Shown here one piece after another: positions 45,830 to 53,435 of a stretch of DNA of 64,000 bases; the stretch's first letter is position 1, and each line of letters opens with the position of its first letter. The DNA lies in the NCBI RefSeq assembly GCF_013256625.1, contig NZ_CP053908.1, forward strand, positions 4,526,001 to 4,590,000, given 5' to 3'. The position numbers and the translations under genes are program-made. The notes beneath the pieces are model-generated. The model worked only from the letters and a program-made list of their open reading frames with translations. It searched no databases and was not told the DNA's origin. Origin of the DNA: Hymenobacter sp. BRD128 (lineage in GTDB: Bacteria > Bacteroidota > Bacteroidia > Cytophagales > Hymenobacteraceae).

Positions 45830-46224
45830 CGCAGCACTTCGGCGTAAGCTCGTTCTTCGCCCGCAAAAAAGGCCAGCGTTTCCTGGTACACGCGGCGCAC
45901 GGTGGCGTGGTTGTCTTGCCGAAAATTCGACAAAAACACGTCGAACGTGGCCAGCCCGTGCTCGGGCCAGGTATGAATGCTCAGGTGCGACTCGGTGAGG
46001 GCCAGCACCGCCGTGAAGCCGCCGCTGCCGGCAAACGTGTGGTAGACTTCGCCCACGCTGGTGAGGCCGAGCCGGGCTATCAGGTGGCGAAAAAACAGCT
46101 GGCTGCCCGCGGCATCCTGCAGCCGGGCGGCGGGCGCCCCAAACGTGGCCAGCACGTGCAGGCCAGGGGCGTAGGGTGGCGGCAAAGCGCGCGGCGGGGC
46201 TAGCGGCAAAGGAGCGGTCGTCAC
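45826..46224 (-). CDS. speD: S-adenosylmethionine decarboxylase-like proenzyme (SpeD family)
   Basis: A 133-residue pyruvoyl-type SpeD homologue: GLHVLATF at the start, then the self-processing ESHLSIHTWPE with the Ser that becomes pyruvoyl and the His that aids cleavage. The following region, usually VDVFTCG with a catalytic Cys, reads FDVFLSN here, so Ser replaces the Cys. Canonical SpeD makes decarboxylated AdoMet for aminopropyl transfer. Some homologues decarboxylate arginine or ornithine instead, so activity is uncertain. I chose GTG 46222-46224, which lies five bases after a TAGTATTG box. A TTG at 46275 is a weaker alternative. It heads the DUF4178-DUF350-synthase run. Confidence 0.85.
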   Translation of the reverse strand: MTTAPLPLAPPRALPPPYAPGLHVLATFGAPAARLQDAAGSQLFFRHLIARLGLTSVGEVYHTFAGSGGFTAVLALTESHLSIHTWPEHGLATFDVFLSNFRQDNHATVRRVYQETLAFFAGEERAYAEVLR

Positions 46225-46369
46225 GGCCGCAATACTACGGCCGGGGCTGCAAATGCAGCCGGCAGCCGGCACCAAGCGGCAGTTAGTGCCGGCTGCCTGG
46301 CCCTGCGCTGCGGCCTGGGCAGCCTGGGGGCAGTAGCTTTGTAAGTCCGTTTATTTCTTATCTTTTAGC

Positions 46370-46789
46370 ATGACGCCCCGCGCGCAGGAAAAACTTTATT
46401 TTGAAAGCCCGGCCGGCCGGCTTTATTATAATAAGGCCGGCCACGTGCGCCTGGCCTGGGCGCCCGAACGCCTGTCGCTAGCCACCATCGAGGCCTTCTA
46501 CGAGCAAACGCTGGCCTTGCTCAGCAGCACCGGCAGCCGGCGCATCTTATCCGAGCACGGCCAGCGGGCGCCCCTGCCCGCCGAGGCCCAGCAGTGGATT
46601 ATCGCCAACTGGATACCGCGCGCCATGACCCAGGCCGGCGTGCGGCACTGCGCCATAGTGGAGGGGGCTAACCCCATGCACCGCCTCGCAACCCAGTCGG
46701 TAATCAGCGCCGCGCCGGCCGGCTTTGTGTTCAAGCGCTTCGATGCCATGCCCGAAGCCGAAGCCTGGCTAGCCAGCGTGGGCCAGTAG
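46370..46789 (+). CDS. Conserved hypothetical protein, possibly STAS-like
   Basis: A 139-residue soluble protein. The alternation of strands (KLYFESPAGRLYYNKAG, HVRLAWAP), a helix (LATIEAFYEQTLALL), a strand (RILSEHG), helix, strand (RHCAIVEGAN), then FKRFDAMPEAEAWLASV matches the SpoIIAA/STAS-like pattern and parallels the 36016 product. No partner is evident. A TAGCTTTG box (46334-46341) lies 28 bases before the start. Confidence 0.65.
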   Translation: MTPRAQEKLYFESPAGRLYYNKAGHVRLAWAPERLSLATIEAFYEQTLALLSSTGSRRILSEHGQRAPLPAEAQQWIIANWIPRAMTQAGVRHCAIVEGANPMHRLATQSVISAAPAGFVFKRFDAMPEAEAWLASVGQ

Positions 46790-46811
46790 CCGGCCCGGCG
46801 GCTACTCATTC

Positions 46812-46863
46812 CTCCCAAAATCAACAAGCCCGGCCAACCTGGCCGGGCTTGTTGATTTTGGGA
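46812..46863. terminator. Bidirectional terminator
   Basis: A perfect stem of about 24 bp (CCCAAAATCAAC... with its complement) closes on a short AACCT loop with a GC core at its top and A/T stretches on both sides. It serves the gene ending at 46789 and the M4 protease gene ending at 46890. Confidence 0.88.
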
Positions 46864-46889
46864 GCGGAATAGCAAATAGCACGAATAAT

Positions 46890-49328
46890 TTATTGCTTCA
46901 CAAAGCGTTGGATGAAGGTGTGCTGGCCATCGCTGGCGCGCAGCAGGTAGAGGCCACCGGCCAGGCCCGACACATCGAGCTGGCCATTGCCCTGGTAGCG
47001 GGCGGCCGGCACGGCGGCGCCGCGCACATCGAGCACTTCTACTTTGGTCAGCTCGGCGTTTGAGCTCAGCGACAAGGTGAGGGTGGTGAGGGCCGGGTTG
47101 GGGTAGAGGCTCAGCACGGCGTCGCCGCTAATGGTCGTGGCCGCGAGGCTAGCCGGGGCCGCAGCGGCAGCAATGGCCGCCCCACCCGTGATGGTGAGGG
47201 TATAATCCTCGGTTTCGCCGTAGCTGTAGCTGCCGCAGCTGGTAGTGCCCGAGTTATCGCTCATCACTACGCGCAGGCGGGTGCTGCCGTTTTTGGCCGT
47301 AGTAGGCACCGTAAAGGTGCTGTATAGCGTGCCGGCGCTGCTGCTGCTGCCGTTTACTACCAGCTCGCCGGCGTCGGTAAACACGCCGTTCTGATTGTAG
47401 TCAATGTAAACACTCCAGTACTCGGTATAGGCCGAGCCCGTGAAGCCAGCCGAGAAGTTGATGGTTTGGCTGCTGCCGGCAGCCACGCTGGTGCTGCTGG
47501 CCGAGCCATTGTAGTAGCCACCATCGGCGCCGCTGGTGCGGTTGATGCTGCCAATGTTCACCAGGTCAATGTACTCGTAGGACTGCGAGGTGCCTTTGCT
47601 GGTGCAGTAGCTCGTAGTGGGCGGGGGGGTAGTGCCGCCGTAGGCTGCTCCGACGCCCACCGCGTACCAGGCATTGGTGACGGCTTGCACCTGGGTCGAG
47701 CCCGCGCCGTAGAGGTCGGTCGCGGCCTGAATGGAGTAGCTACGGGCATTGGCGTAGGTAGAAGACGCCGTCATGTACACGCTCTCGGTGCGGAAGAGAA
47801 TCTTAGCGGCCGCCGTAATACCCAGCGCCGATACCGAGAAGGACTTACCCAGCTCATTCGTACCGGTTTTACCCATGCTGATGAGGTAGTACCAGTAGTT
47901 GAGCACGCCCGAGTTGGTGTGCACGCCGCCGTTGTCGCTGGTGCCGGTATACCAGTACTTGCCCTTGTAGAGCGCGGGCTGGCTGTAGAGGTTAGGATTG
48001 CTCATCGAGCGCAGCGCGCCGCCAGCCTTCATAATGTCCTCGCCAATATCCCAGGTCGACTTGGTCAGGCCCAGGATGTCGCAGGTGTATTTCTCCACGC
48101 TGGCGCCCCAGCAGTCAGAGAGGCCTTCGTTCATGGCGCCCGACTCGTTGGAGTACGTCAGGTTGGCCGTGCTCTGGCACACGGCGTGGCCGATTTCGTG
48201 GCCGCACACGTCGAGCGCCGTGAGGGGCTTGAAGGTGGTAGCGCCATCGCCGTAGGTCATCTCGGCACCATCCCAATAAGCGTTTTCGTAGCTGGTGCTG
48301 TAGTGCACGTAGCTCTTGATTTTAGCCCCGGCGTTGTCGTAGCTGTTGCGGCCATGCACGCCTTTCCAGTAGTCGTAGGTGCTTTGGGCGCCAAAATGCG
48401 CATCGCCGGCCACATTATCGTAGTTGGCGTTGTTGTACTCGGCGGCCGTCCAGTTATTGTCGGCATCCACAAAGTCAACGGCCGCCGTGTAGCTGGTGCC
48501 TTTCTTCATATTGTAGGTTTCGATGCCCAGGCCGCGGGTGTACTCGCGCAGGTGGTAGCCGCCGGTGGCAGTTTCGTCGGCCAGTGAGCGGGTGCCGCTG
48601 TAGGCCGTGGCGAAGGTAGCGGTGCCCCCGGTGGCGTGCTTAATGATGGCATCGCGCAGCACCACCTCGCCGGTGTGCGCATCGACGTAGATATAAGCGC
48701 GGCTTACCGGCTGCTGGGCATACACGTTAAATTTCCAGGCTAGCACCAGTGGGCCGGTTTCGGGGTCCTGGCGGGCGTCGCGCACCAGTACCAGCTCGCC
48801 CTGGGGCTTGTAGCTGGCGGCGGGGTCATTTTCGCGCACTTTGAGGCCGGCTTCCTCGCGGGCATCCTGCCACATGTACTTTTTGGCGCCCACAAAGGTC
48901 ATTGCCTTGGCCAGGGCTGCCTCGGCGCTCAGCGCGGGCGCAACGTTTACCGTCCCTATTTTCTCAAAATCGCCGCTCAGCGTCTCAATCTGGCCGCCGC
49001 GCGAGTGGGCCGTGTACGTGGCGTGCTCCACCTTCACGCCTTTGTAGTACTGCTCAAATTTTTGGTGGCTGAACCCGAGCTGGTCGGTTTCGACGCGGGC
49101 GGGCTTTAGCTGGTCGTTGGTACTCAGGGCCAGCTGCTGGCGGATGACCAGCTCGCCATCGACGGCGCGGGCAGCTGCGCGGCCGGCCGGCGAGAGCTGG
49201 ATGAAGGTAGGCTGGCCATCGCGGCCAAGCTCTTTGAGGGATACGCGGCCGTCTTGCGCGCTAGCCAGGTGGGGGAGGGTTGCGGCGGACATGGCAAGCC
49301 AAGCCACTGCGTGGTACTTGTGGAACAT
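46890..49328 (-). CDS. M4-family metalloprotease (thermolysin-like) with T9SS sorting domain
   Basis: A secreted zinc protease of 812 residues. It has a signal peptide (to about 25), an FTP/PepSY propeptide (about 60-230), and an M4 catalytic domain with HEIGH at 377-381 and the third ligand Glu in NEGLSD (about 401). A GEVED-type beta-sandwich (about 590-720; YIDYNQNGVFTDAGE, GETEDYTL) follows. The C-terminal T9SS sorting domain begins at LYPNP and ends in HTFIQRFVKQ. The propeptide is removed after export. The sorting domain directs passage through the T9SS, parts of which (PorQ-like, PorE-like) are encoded at 8.8-14.8 kb. It degrades extracellular protein for nutrition. All catalytic residues are present. 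Confidence 0.94.
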   Translation of the reverse strand: MFHKYHAVAWLAMSAATLPHLASAQDGRVSLKELGRDGQPTFIQLSPAGRAAARAVDGELVIRQQLALSTNDQLKPARVETDQLGFSHQKFEQYYKGVKVEHATYTAHSRGGQIETLSGDFEKIGTVNVAPALSAEAALAKAMTFVGAKKYMWQDAREEAGLKVRENDPAASYKPQGELVLVRDARQDPETGPLVLAWKFNVYAQQPVSRAYIYVDAHTGEVVLRDAIIKHATGGTATFATAYSGTRSLADETATGGYHLREYTRGLGIETYNMKKGTSYTAAVDFVDADNNWTAAEYNNANYDNVAGDAHFGAQSTYDYWKGVHGRNSYDNAGAKIKSYVHYSTSYENAYWDGAEMTYGDGATTFKPLTALDVCGHEIGHAVCQSTANLTYSNESGAMNEGLSDCWGASVEKYTCDILGLTKSTWDIGEDIMKAGGALRSMSNPNLYSQPALYKGKYWYTGTSDNGGVHTNSGVLNYWYYLISMGKTGTNELGKSFSVSALGITAAAKILFRTESVYMTASSTYANARSYSIQAATDLYGAGSTQVQAVTNAWYAVGVGAAYGGTTPPPTTSYCTSKGTSQSYEYIDLVNIGSINRTSGADGGYYNGSASSTSVAAGSSQTINFSAGFTGSAYTEYWSVYIDYNQNGVFTDAGELVVNGSSSSAGTLYSTFTVPTTAKNGSTRLRVVMSDNSGTTSCGSYSYGETEDYTLTITGGAAIAAAAAPASLAATTISGDAVLSLYPNPALTTLTLSLSSNAELTKVEVLDVRGAAVPAARYQGNGQLDVSGLAGGLYLLRASDGQHTFIQRFVKQ

Positions 49329-49654
49329 AGGAAACTGGTTTGGTAAAGAAAAAAGAGCAAAGCCTGCGGAGCTATCCGAAGGCAGCGCAAGGTAAAAAAA
49401 TCTTCTTTACCACCAAATTTCAAACTAAAATGAAGAAAAAATGAAGTCAAGTATTCTGCTGAAAGCCTGATTTACAAACAATTTAATCCATGCCTGGGCT
49501 GAAACCAGGTTTACATGCACTAAACCTGGTTTTGACTGCCCCGGTACCGGGCAGTCTTTTATATCCTTATCCTGAAACAATCGATTGACTGGCGGCGCAA
49601 GCCTAGGAAATTGGATAAAAGTCAGGATGCATTTTTGATGAAAATGACAAAATC
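49329..49654. other. Intergenic stretch with two hairpins (possible small RNA)
   Basis: Between two minus-strand genes. Near 49400-49450 the minus strand has TTGACTTC and TTTTAGTTTG, a plausible promoter for the protease. At 49505-49530 ACCAGGTTTA pairs with TAAACCTGGT, and at 49534-49556 GACTGCCC pairs with GGGCAGTC, followed on the plus strand by TTTT. No plus-strand gene ends here, so the second hairpin may terminate an unannotated small RNA. I see no coding sequence. Confidence 0.45.
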
Positions 49655-50776
49655 TTACACGTTCTTGCCGGCAGCGAGCGGCCGGTTGCGCCGCCGGTCG
49701 GTGGCTTCTTCATCACCCAGCAGCCGGCCCCAGGGTTGCAGGCTCTCGATGCGGTCGAAAATGATTTTGAGGATGGCGATGATGGGCAGCGCCAGAAACA
49801 TGCCCGCCACGCCGCCAATAGCGTTGCCTACGAGCACACCCACGATAGCCACCAGCGCATTCACTTTAATCTTAGATGCCACGATGCGCGGAATCAGAAA
49901 GTGATTGTCGACGAACTGGATAGCCATGTACACGGCTACTACCCCTAGCGCGTGGCCGTAGCCCGGCTTGGCCACGAAGGCCATGAGCACCGGCAACGCA
50001 ATGGCAATGAGCCCGCCGATGTAGGGAATAAAATTGAGCAGCGCGCCCAGCACTCCGAGCAGCAGCGCATACGGAATGCCCAGCGCCAGCAGCCCCACCA
50101 CATTGAGCACGGCCACGATGCCGCCCTCAATGAGCAGCCCCACCATGTAGCTCTGAATGGCGGCCTTACTTTGGCTCAGCACCTCGGCCACGCCGGTGTC
50201 GCGCCGCTGGCCCGAAAATACCTGGGTAAGAAAATCGACCAGCCGCCGCTGGTACAGAAACAGCAGAAAAATATAGACCGGAATGAGCGTAGCCACCACC
50301 AGCAGCCCCGACACGGCCGTGAGCGTGCCGCCCAGCAGGCCGGCGGCCCGGCTGCTGGCCTCGTTCACGTAGCTCATCAGCTTCTGGTTGGTGAGGCCGA
50401 AGCGGGCATTGAGCCACTGCGTAAACTGCTGACTGACTGCCAGTAGCTTGGCTTTGAATACCGGCAGCTCGCTGGACAGCATCAGGGCCTCGCGGTAGAT
50501 AAAGTAGAGCAAGCCCAGCAGCGATGCCACCCCCAGCACCACCGTGAGGCCGATGGCCAGCAGCGGCGGCACCCGGTGCCGCAGCAGCCATTGCTCCACG
50601 GGATGCAGCATGATGGCGAAGATGGCCGCAAACAGCAGCGGAAAAATAAGGTCGGCGGCCAGGTGCAGCGTGAGCACCAGCAGGGCTAGCCCCAGCAAAA
50701 TGAGCGGGGCCTTTACGTAGAGTGGAAAAATCAGCTCGGTGGGCTGCTTGGGAGTGGGTGGTAGGGGTGTCGTCAT
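49655..50776 (-). CDS. AI-2E family transporter (PerM-like)
   Basis: A 373-residue inner-membrane protein with about seven or eight hydrophobic spans. It has LHPVEQWLLRHRVPPLLAI early and the conserved GILxG-like LNFIPYIGGLIAIALPVL near the middle (given in parts), followed by FVDNHFLIPRI and VGVLVGNAIGGVAGMFLALP, all typical of AI-2E/TqsA-like transporters. Members export autoinducer-2 or act as Na+/H+ antiporters, and the substrate cannot be read. The C-terminal 35 residues are hydrophilic. Confidence 0.92.
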   Translation of the reverse strand: MTTPLPPTPKQPTELIFPLYVKAPLILLGLALLVLTLHLAADLIFPLLFAAIFAIMLHPVEQWLLRHRVPPLLAIGLTVVLGVASLLGLLYFIYREALMLSSELPVFKAKLLAVSQQFTQWLNARFGLTNQKLMSYVNEASSRAAGLLGGTLTAVSGLLVVATLIPVYIFLLFLYQRRLVDFLTQVFSGQRRDTGVAEVLSQSKAAIQSYMVGLLIEGGIVAVLNVVGLLALGIPYALLLGVLGALLNFIPYIGGLIAIALPVLMAFVAKPGYGHALGVVAVYMAIQFVDNHFLIPRIVASKIKVNALVAIVGVLVGNAIGGVAGMFLALPIIAILKIIFDRIESLQPWGRLLGDEEATDRRRNRPLAAGKNV

Positions 50777-50918
50777 GGGGGCAATACGGGCGGAGGGGCT
50801 AGCCCGGCGAAACTAAGCGCCCGCCCGTGACAAAATCGTAACTAAGCTCAAGTATTCACCGTTACGGCACGGTGCTTGTTGATAGGCTAGTTGTTCTGTT
50901 GACTTTAGTTTTTTCGCC

Positions 50919-51461
50919 ATGAAAAATATCCGCATTTTCCTCAGCTTTTTTCTGCTGGTGGCTGTGCTCACCAGCTCGCACACTGCGCAGGCCCAGCGCC
51001 GTTTTAGTCCGCAGGCCAAGGGCGCCGTTATTGGCGGCGGCAGCGGGGCTATCCTGGGTGCCGTTATTAACAAGCGCAACCGGGCCGTGGGCGGCCTCAT
51101 CGGGGGCGTGGTAGGTGCCGGTGCCGGCTACGCCGTGGGCAAGCACATCGACAACCGCCAGAAAAAGCGCGCCGCCGCCATTGCCGCCATGGAGCGCGAA
51201 TCGGCTTACCGCGAAGCCGCCAACCGCCGGGCCTACCTGGCTAGCCACTCGGCCACTGCTGCCACCCGCGAAACTGCCGTGCGCAGCTATGCGCCCGCTG
51301 CGGCTGCCGTAGCGGTGCCTGCTGCTACCGCCCTCGCGGCGTCTTCGGTTATTCCGGGCTACCCGGCGATGGCGACGGCCAGCGCTTACCTGCCCAACCA
51401 GGCGCCGGCCGACCCCTCTAACCCCTACGCTGGCACCGCGTATCGCCAGCGTAGCTGGTAG
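50919..51461 (+). CDS. Exported glycine-zipper (YMGG-like) protein
   Basis: A 180-residue protein with a signal peptide (MKNIRIFLSFFLLVAVLTSS...AQAQ). A Gly-zipper segment (AVIGGGSGAILGAVINKRN, then GGLIGGVVGAGAGYAVGK) may insert in the outer membrane as helical pairs. It is followed by a basic, Ala/Arg-rich helix and a Pro/Ala-rich tail. Glycine-zipper proteins of this type are common small envelope proteins without a firm role. A terminator lies 22 bases after the stop. Confidence 0.8.
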   Translation: MKNIRIFLSFFLLVAVLTSSHTAQAQRRFSPQAKGAVIGGGSGAILGAVINKRNRAVGGLIGGVVGAGAGYAVGKHIDNRQKKRAAAIAAMERESAYREAANRRAYLASHSATAATRETAVRSYAPAAAAVAVPAATALAASSVIPGYPAMATASAYLPNQAPADPSNPYAGTAYRQRSW

Positions 51462-51483
51462 CTTGCCTTTTTCCGGCTTTGCC

Positions 51484-51512
51484 AAAACCCAGGCCGCCCG
51501 GCCTGGGTTTTT
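51484..51512 (+). terminator. Rho-independent terminator
   Basis: AAAACCCAGGCCG pairs with CGGCCTGGGTTTT across CCC, followed by further T. It ends the glycine-zipper gene. Confidence 0.88.
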
Positions 51513-51558
51513 GGTTTCCAAGCTTGTTCTTTTATTCTTCTAAAACACCTGAACTATC

Positions 51559-52035
51559 ATGCGTACTTCCCTGGCCCGCCTCGTTTTGCTGGGTGCCCTG
51601 CCGCTGCTGGCAGCGTGCAGCAAATCGGCCGATTCGGCCGCTACCGCCGCCACCAGCGCCGCCGACCTCGACCGGCAGTTTCTGACCGCCTGGAACAATA
51701 AGGACCTTGAAAAAACCCTCAGCTACCTCGCCGACGACGTGCAGTTCTTGCAGGGCAATGCCCACTTCAGCGGCAAGGCCGAGGTGAGCGACAAGTGGGT
51801 GCGCGCCACCCAGGGCAGCATCAGCAACCTGCGCACCAGCGTGGTGAGCGCCACCAGCACCGACAAGCTGGCCTACGAGGCCGGCACGTTCTCGGTCGAT
51901 GTGCTGCCCGCTAGCCCCAGCCAGCCCGCCGGCGTGGGCCAGGGCAACTTCCTGCTGCTGTGGAAGCCCGCCGCCGATGGCACCTGGAAGCTGAGCTACG
52001 CCCAGCTTGAAGACCTGCCCGTACTGCGCCGCTAG
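51559..52035 (+). CDS. NTF2-like (DUF4440/SnoaL-type) lipoprotein
   Basis: A 158-residue lipoprotein (signal RLVLLGALPLL, lipobox LAAC). The mature part is one NTF2-like cone: DRQFLTAWNNKDLEKTLSYLADDVQFL, read here as two motifs (FLTAWNNKDLEKTL and SYLADDVQFL), then a strand-rich half ending in NFLLLWKPAADGTWKLSY. The DDV and final GxWK motifs are those of DUF4440/SnoaL-like folds, which in the envelope are of unknown role, often ligand-binding. Confidence 0.82.
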   Translation: MRTSLARLVLLGALPLLAACSKSADSAATAATSAADLDRQFLTAWNNKDLEKTLSYLADDVQFLQGNAHFSGKAEVSDKWVRATQGSISNLRTSVVSATSTDKLAYEAGTFSVDVLPASPSQPAGVGQGNFLLLWKPAADGTWKLSYAQLEDLPVLRR

Positions 52036-52134
52036 GCTACCGCAGAAGCGTGCAACCTTTGTAAGCCGCTGGCCCCTGGTCAGCGGCTTTCGTATGTATA
52101 AAGCGTCGGCCAGCTTCTGGCCCGACTAAGCCCT

Positions 52135-52767
52135 ATGATTTCAACCACGCACCCCAACCTGCCCGCGCCCGCCGACTTGCAACGCCTGTGCAAGGCGCTA
52201 GCCGTGCTCGACGCCATCAACTCGCCCGACTGGGAATACCGCTACTATTCCTACAACCCGGAGTGGGGCGAAAATGAGCAGGTGCTCGAAATGCGCGACG
52301 GCGAGGGCGACCAGCTGCTGGTGCTGTTTCGCCCTGAGGGCTGCGTCATCAACGGCTACGTGGAGGAATACGACCAGCCTGACCTGAAGCAGGTGACGCG
52401 CGGCCTGCCCGCCGCGTTCGATGATTTTATGTTTGGCGAGCCGGTGGCTTCCATTGGCACCACGTTTTGCCTCTGGTACACGCCGGCCCACGGCTGGCAG
52501 CACGGCGTGGTCGAAAACGAGGACGACGGTTCGGAAGAGTTGCTCTACATCTTTGATGGTCAGCCCGCTACCTACGCCGAGTGGGCCACCGAGTACTACA
52601 CCGACGAAACCGATAAAAAGCCCGTGACGGCCGCCGCCGTGGCGCCCATCTACCAGCAAAAACCCGTGACGAAAGCCGCCGCGCTAGCCCTAGTCGATGA
52701 GGTAGAAGACTGGCTACTGCTGGCCACCGACCTGCAGGAAATAGGCTATCCGTACGAGTTCAACTAG
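52135..52767 (+). CDS. Conserved hypothetical acidic protein
   Basis: A 210-residue cytoplasmic protein with no signal or membrane span, strongly acidic (VENEDDGSEELLYIFDG) and aromatic-rich (WEYRYYSYNPEWGENEQ). The run from LQRLCKALAVLDAI to GDQLLVLFRPEGCVI is conserved-looking, and the C-terminus forms helices (AAALALVDEVEDWLLLATDL). Proteins of this appearance occur widely in Bacteroidota. I know no function for them, though some look like immunity-type proteins. Confidence 0.6.
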   Translation: MISTTHPNLPAPADLQRLCKALAVLDAINSPDWEYRYYSYNPEWGENEQVLEMRDGEGDQLLVLFRPEGCVINGYVEEYDQPDLKQVTRGLPAAFDDFMFGEPVASIGTTFCLWYTPAHGWQHGVVENEDDGSEELLYIFDGQPATYAEWATEYYTDETDKKPVTAAAVAPIYQQKPVTKAAALALVDEVEDWLLLATDLQEIGYPYEFN

Positions 52768-52799
52768 GGGCCGCGCCAGTGCCAGCCAATTGCTGGCCC

Positions 52800-52889
52800 G
52801 AGGTGTGGGAGGGCCACGGCGGTACTTTTACCCTAGCCAGCGCGGAAGGCCGGTTTACGGAAGTGACGATTGCGCTGCCGGTGGGGTAG
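52800..52889 (+). pseudogene. C-terminal scrap of a histidine-kinase ATPase domain
   Basis: Thirty codons ending in a TAG read EVWEGHGGTFTLASAEGRF, then TEVTIALPVG. HGGTFTLxSxEGxxTxVTIxLP is the usual last motif of a HATPase_c domain. No start codon or upstream domain remains. This is a remnant of a deleted kinase gene between two intact genes. Confidence 0.65.
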
Positions 52890-52978
52890 CTAATTAAGAC
52901 CTGTAGTTTTGCTTATTACACTGGTTTACATAATTCATTCAAACGGCTTATAGAAGCGTGTTTTTTACATTTAACTAA

Positions 52979-53422
52979 ATGGTTCAAGACGCGATAACAG
53001 TCGAGGCAAAATATCAAAAATTTGTCGAAAGAATTTGTGTTTCAGAAACTGTTTGGGGATTGCAAAGTGAAGCTGGGTGGGCAGTTTCTGAATCAAACGA
53101 TTTTGAGGATACAGAGCTATTACCTTTTTGGTCTGACCGGGCTTATGCTGCTGCTTGTGCCAAAAATGAATGGTCTACCTATATCCCAACGCCAATACCG
53201 CTTGCTGAATTTTTAGAAAGCTGGTGTGTAGGTATTTATAATGATGGTGGATTAATAGCGACCAATATGGACGTGAATATGTTCGGCAGAGAAGTAGAGC
53301 CATTAGAACTCATATTGGAAGTTCTGAAGCAAGCTGATAAGATTTTTAAAGCACTAAGCTTTCGGGACTATGAAAGCCCGGAAATGCTTCGTAAGCAAGT
53401 TCAGACTATTTTAAAGACATAG
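52979..53422 (+). CDS. DUF2750 domain-containing protein
   Basis: A 147-residue protein covering one DUF2750 domain: YQKFVERICVSETVWGL, GWAVSES, LLPFWSDRAYAAACAKNEW, LAEFLESWCVGIYNDGGLI and GREVEPLELI. The family is a widespread single-domain protein of unknown role. The gene and its 5' flank are much more AT-rich than their neighbours and use different codons, so it was probably acquired recently. The start follows an AT-rich leader without a clear box. Confidence 0.8.
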   Translation: MVQDAITVEAKYQKFVERICVSETVWGLQSEAGWAVSESNDFEDTELLPFWSDRAYAAACAKNEWSTYIPTPIPLAEFLESWCVGIYNDGGLIATNMDVNMFGREVEPLELILEVLKQADKIFKALSFRDYESPEMLRKQVQTILKT

Positions 53423-53429
53423 ACCTTTG
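53423..53429 (+). promoter_or_regulatory. Putative -7 box of the GH97 gene
   Basis: ACCTTTG, within AGACCTTTG directly after the DUF2750 stop, ends six bases before ATG 53436. Confidence 0.4.
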
Positions 53430-53435
53430 TAAAAA

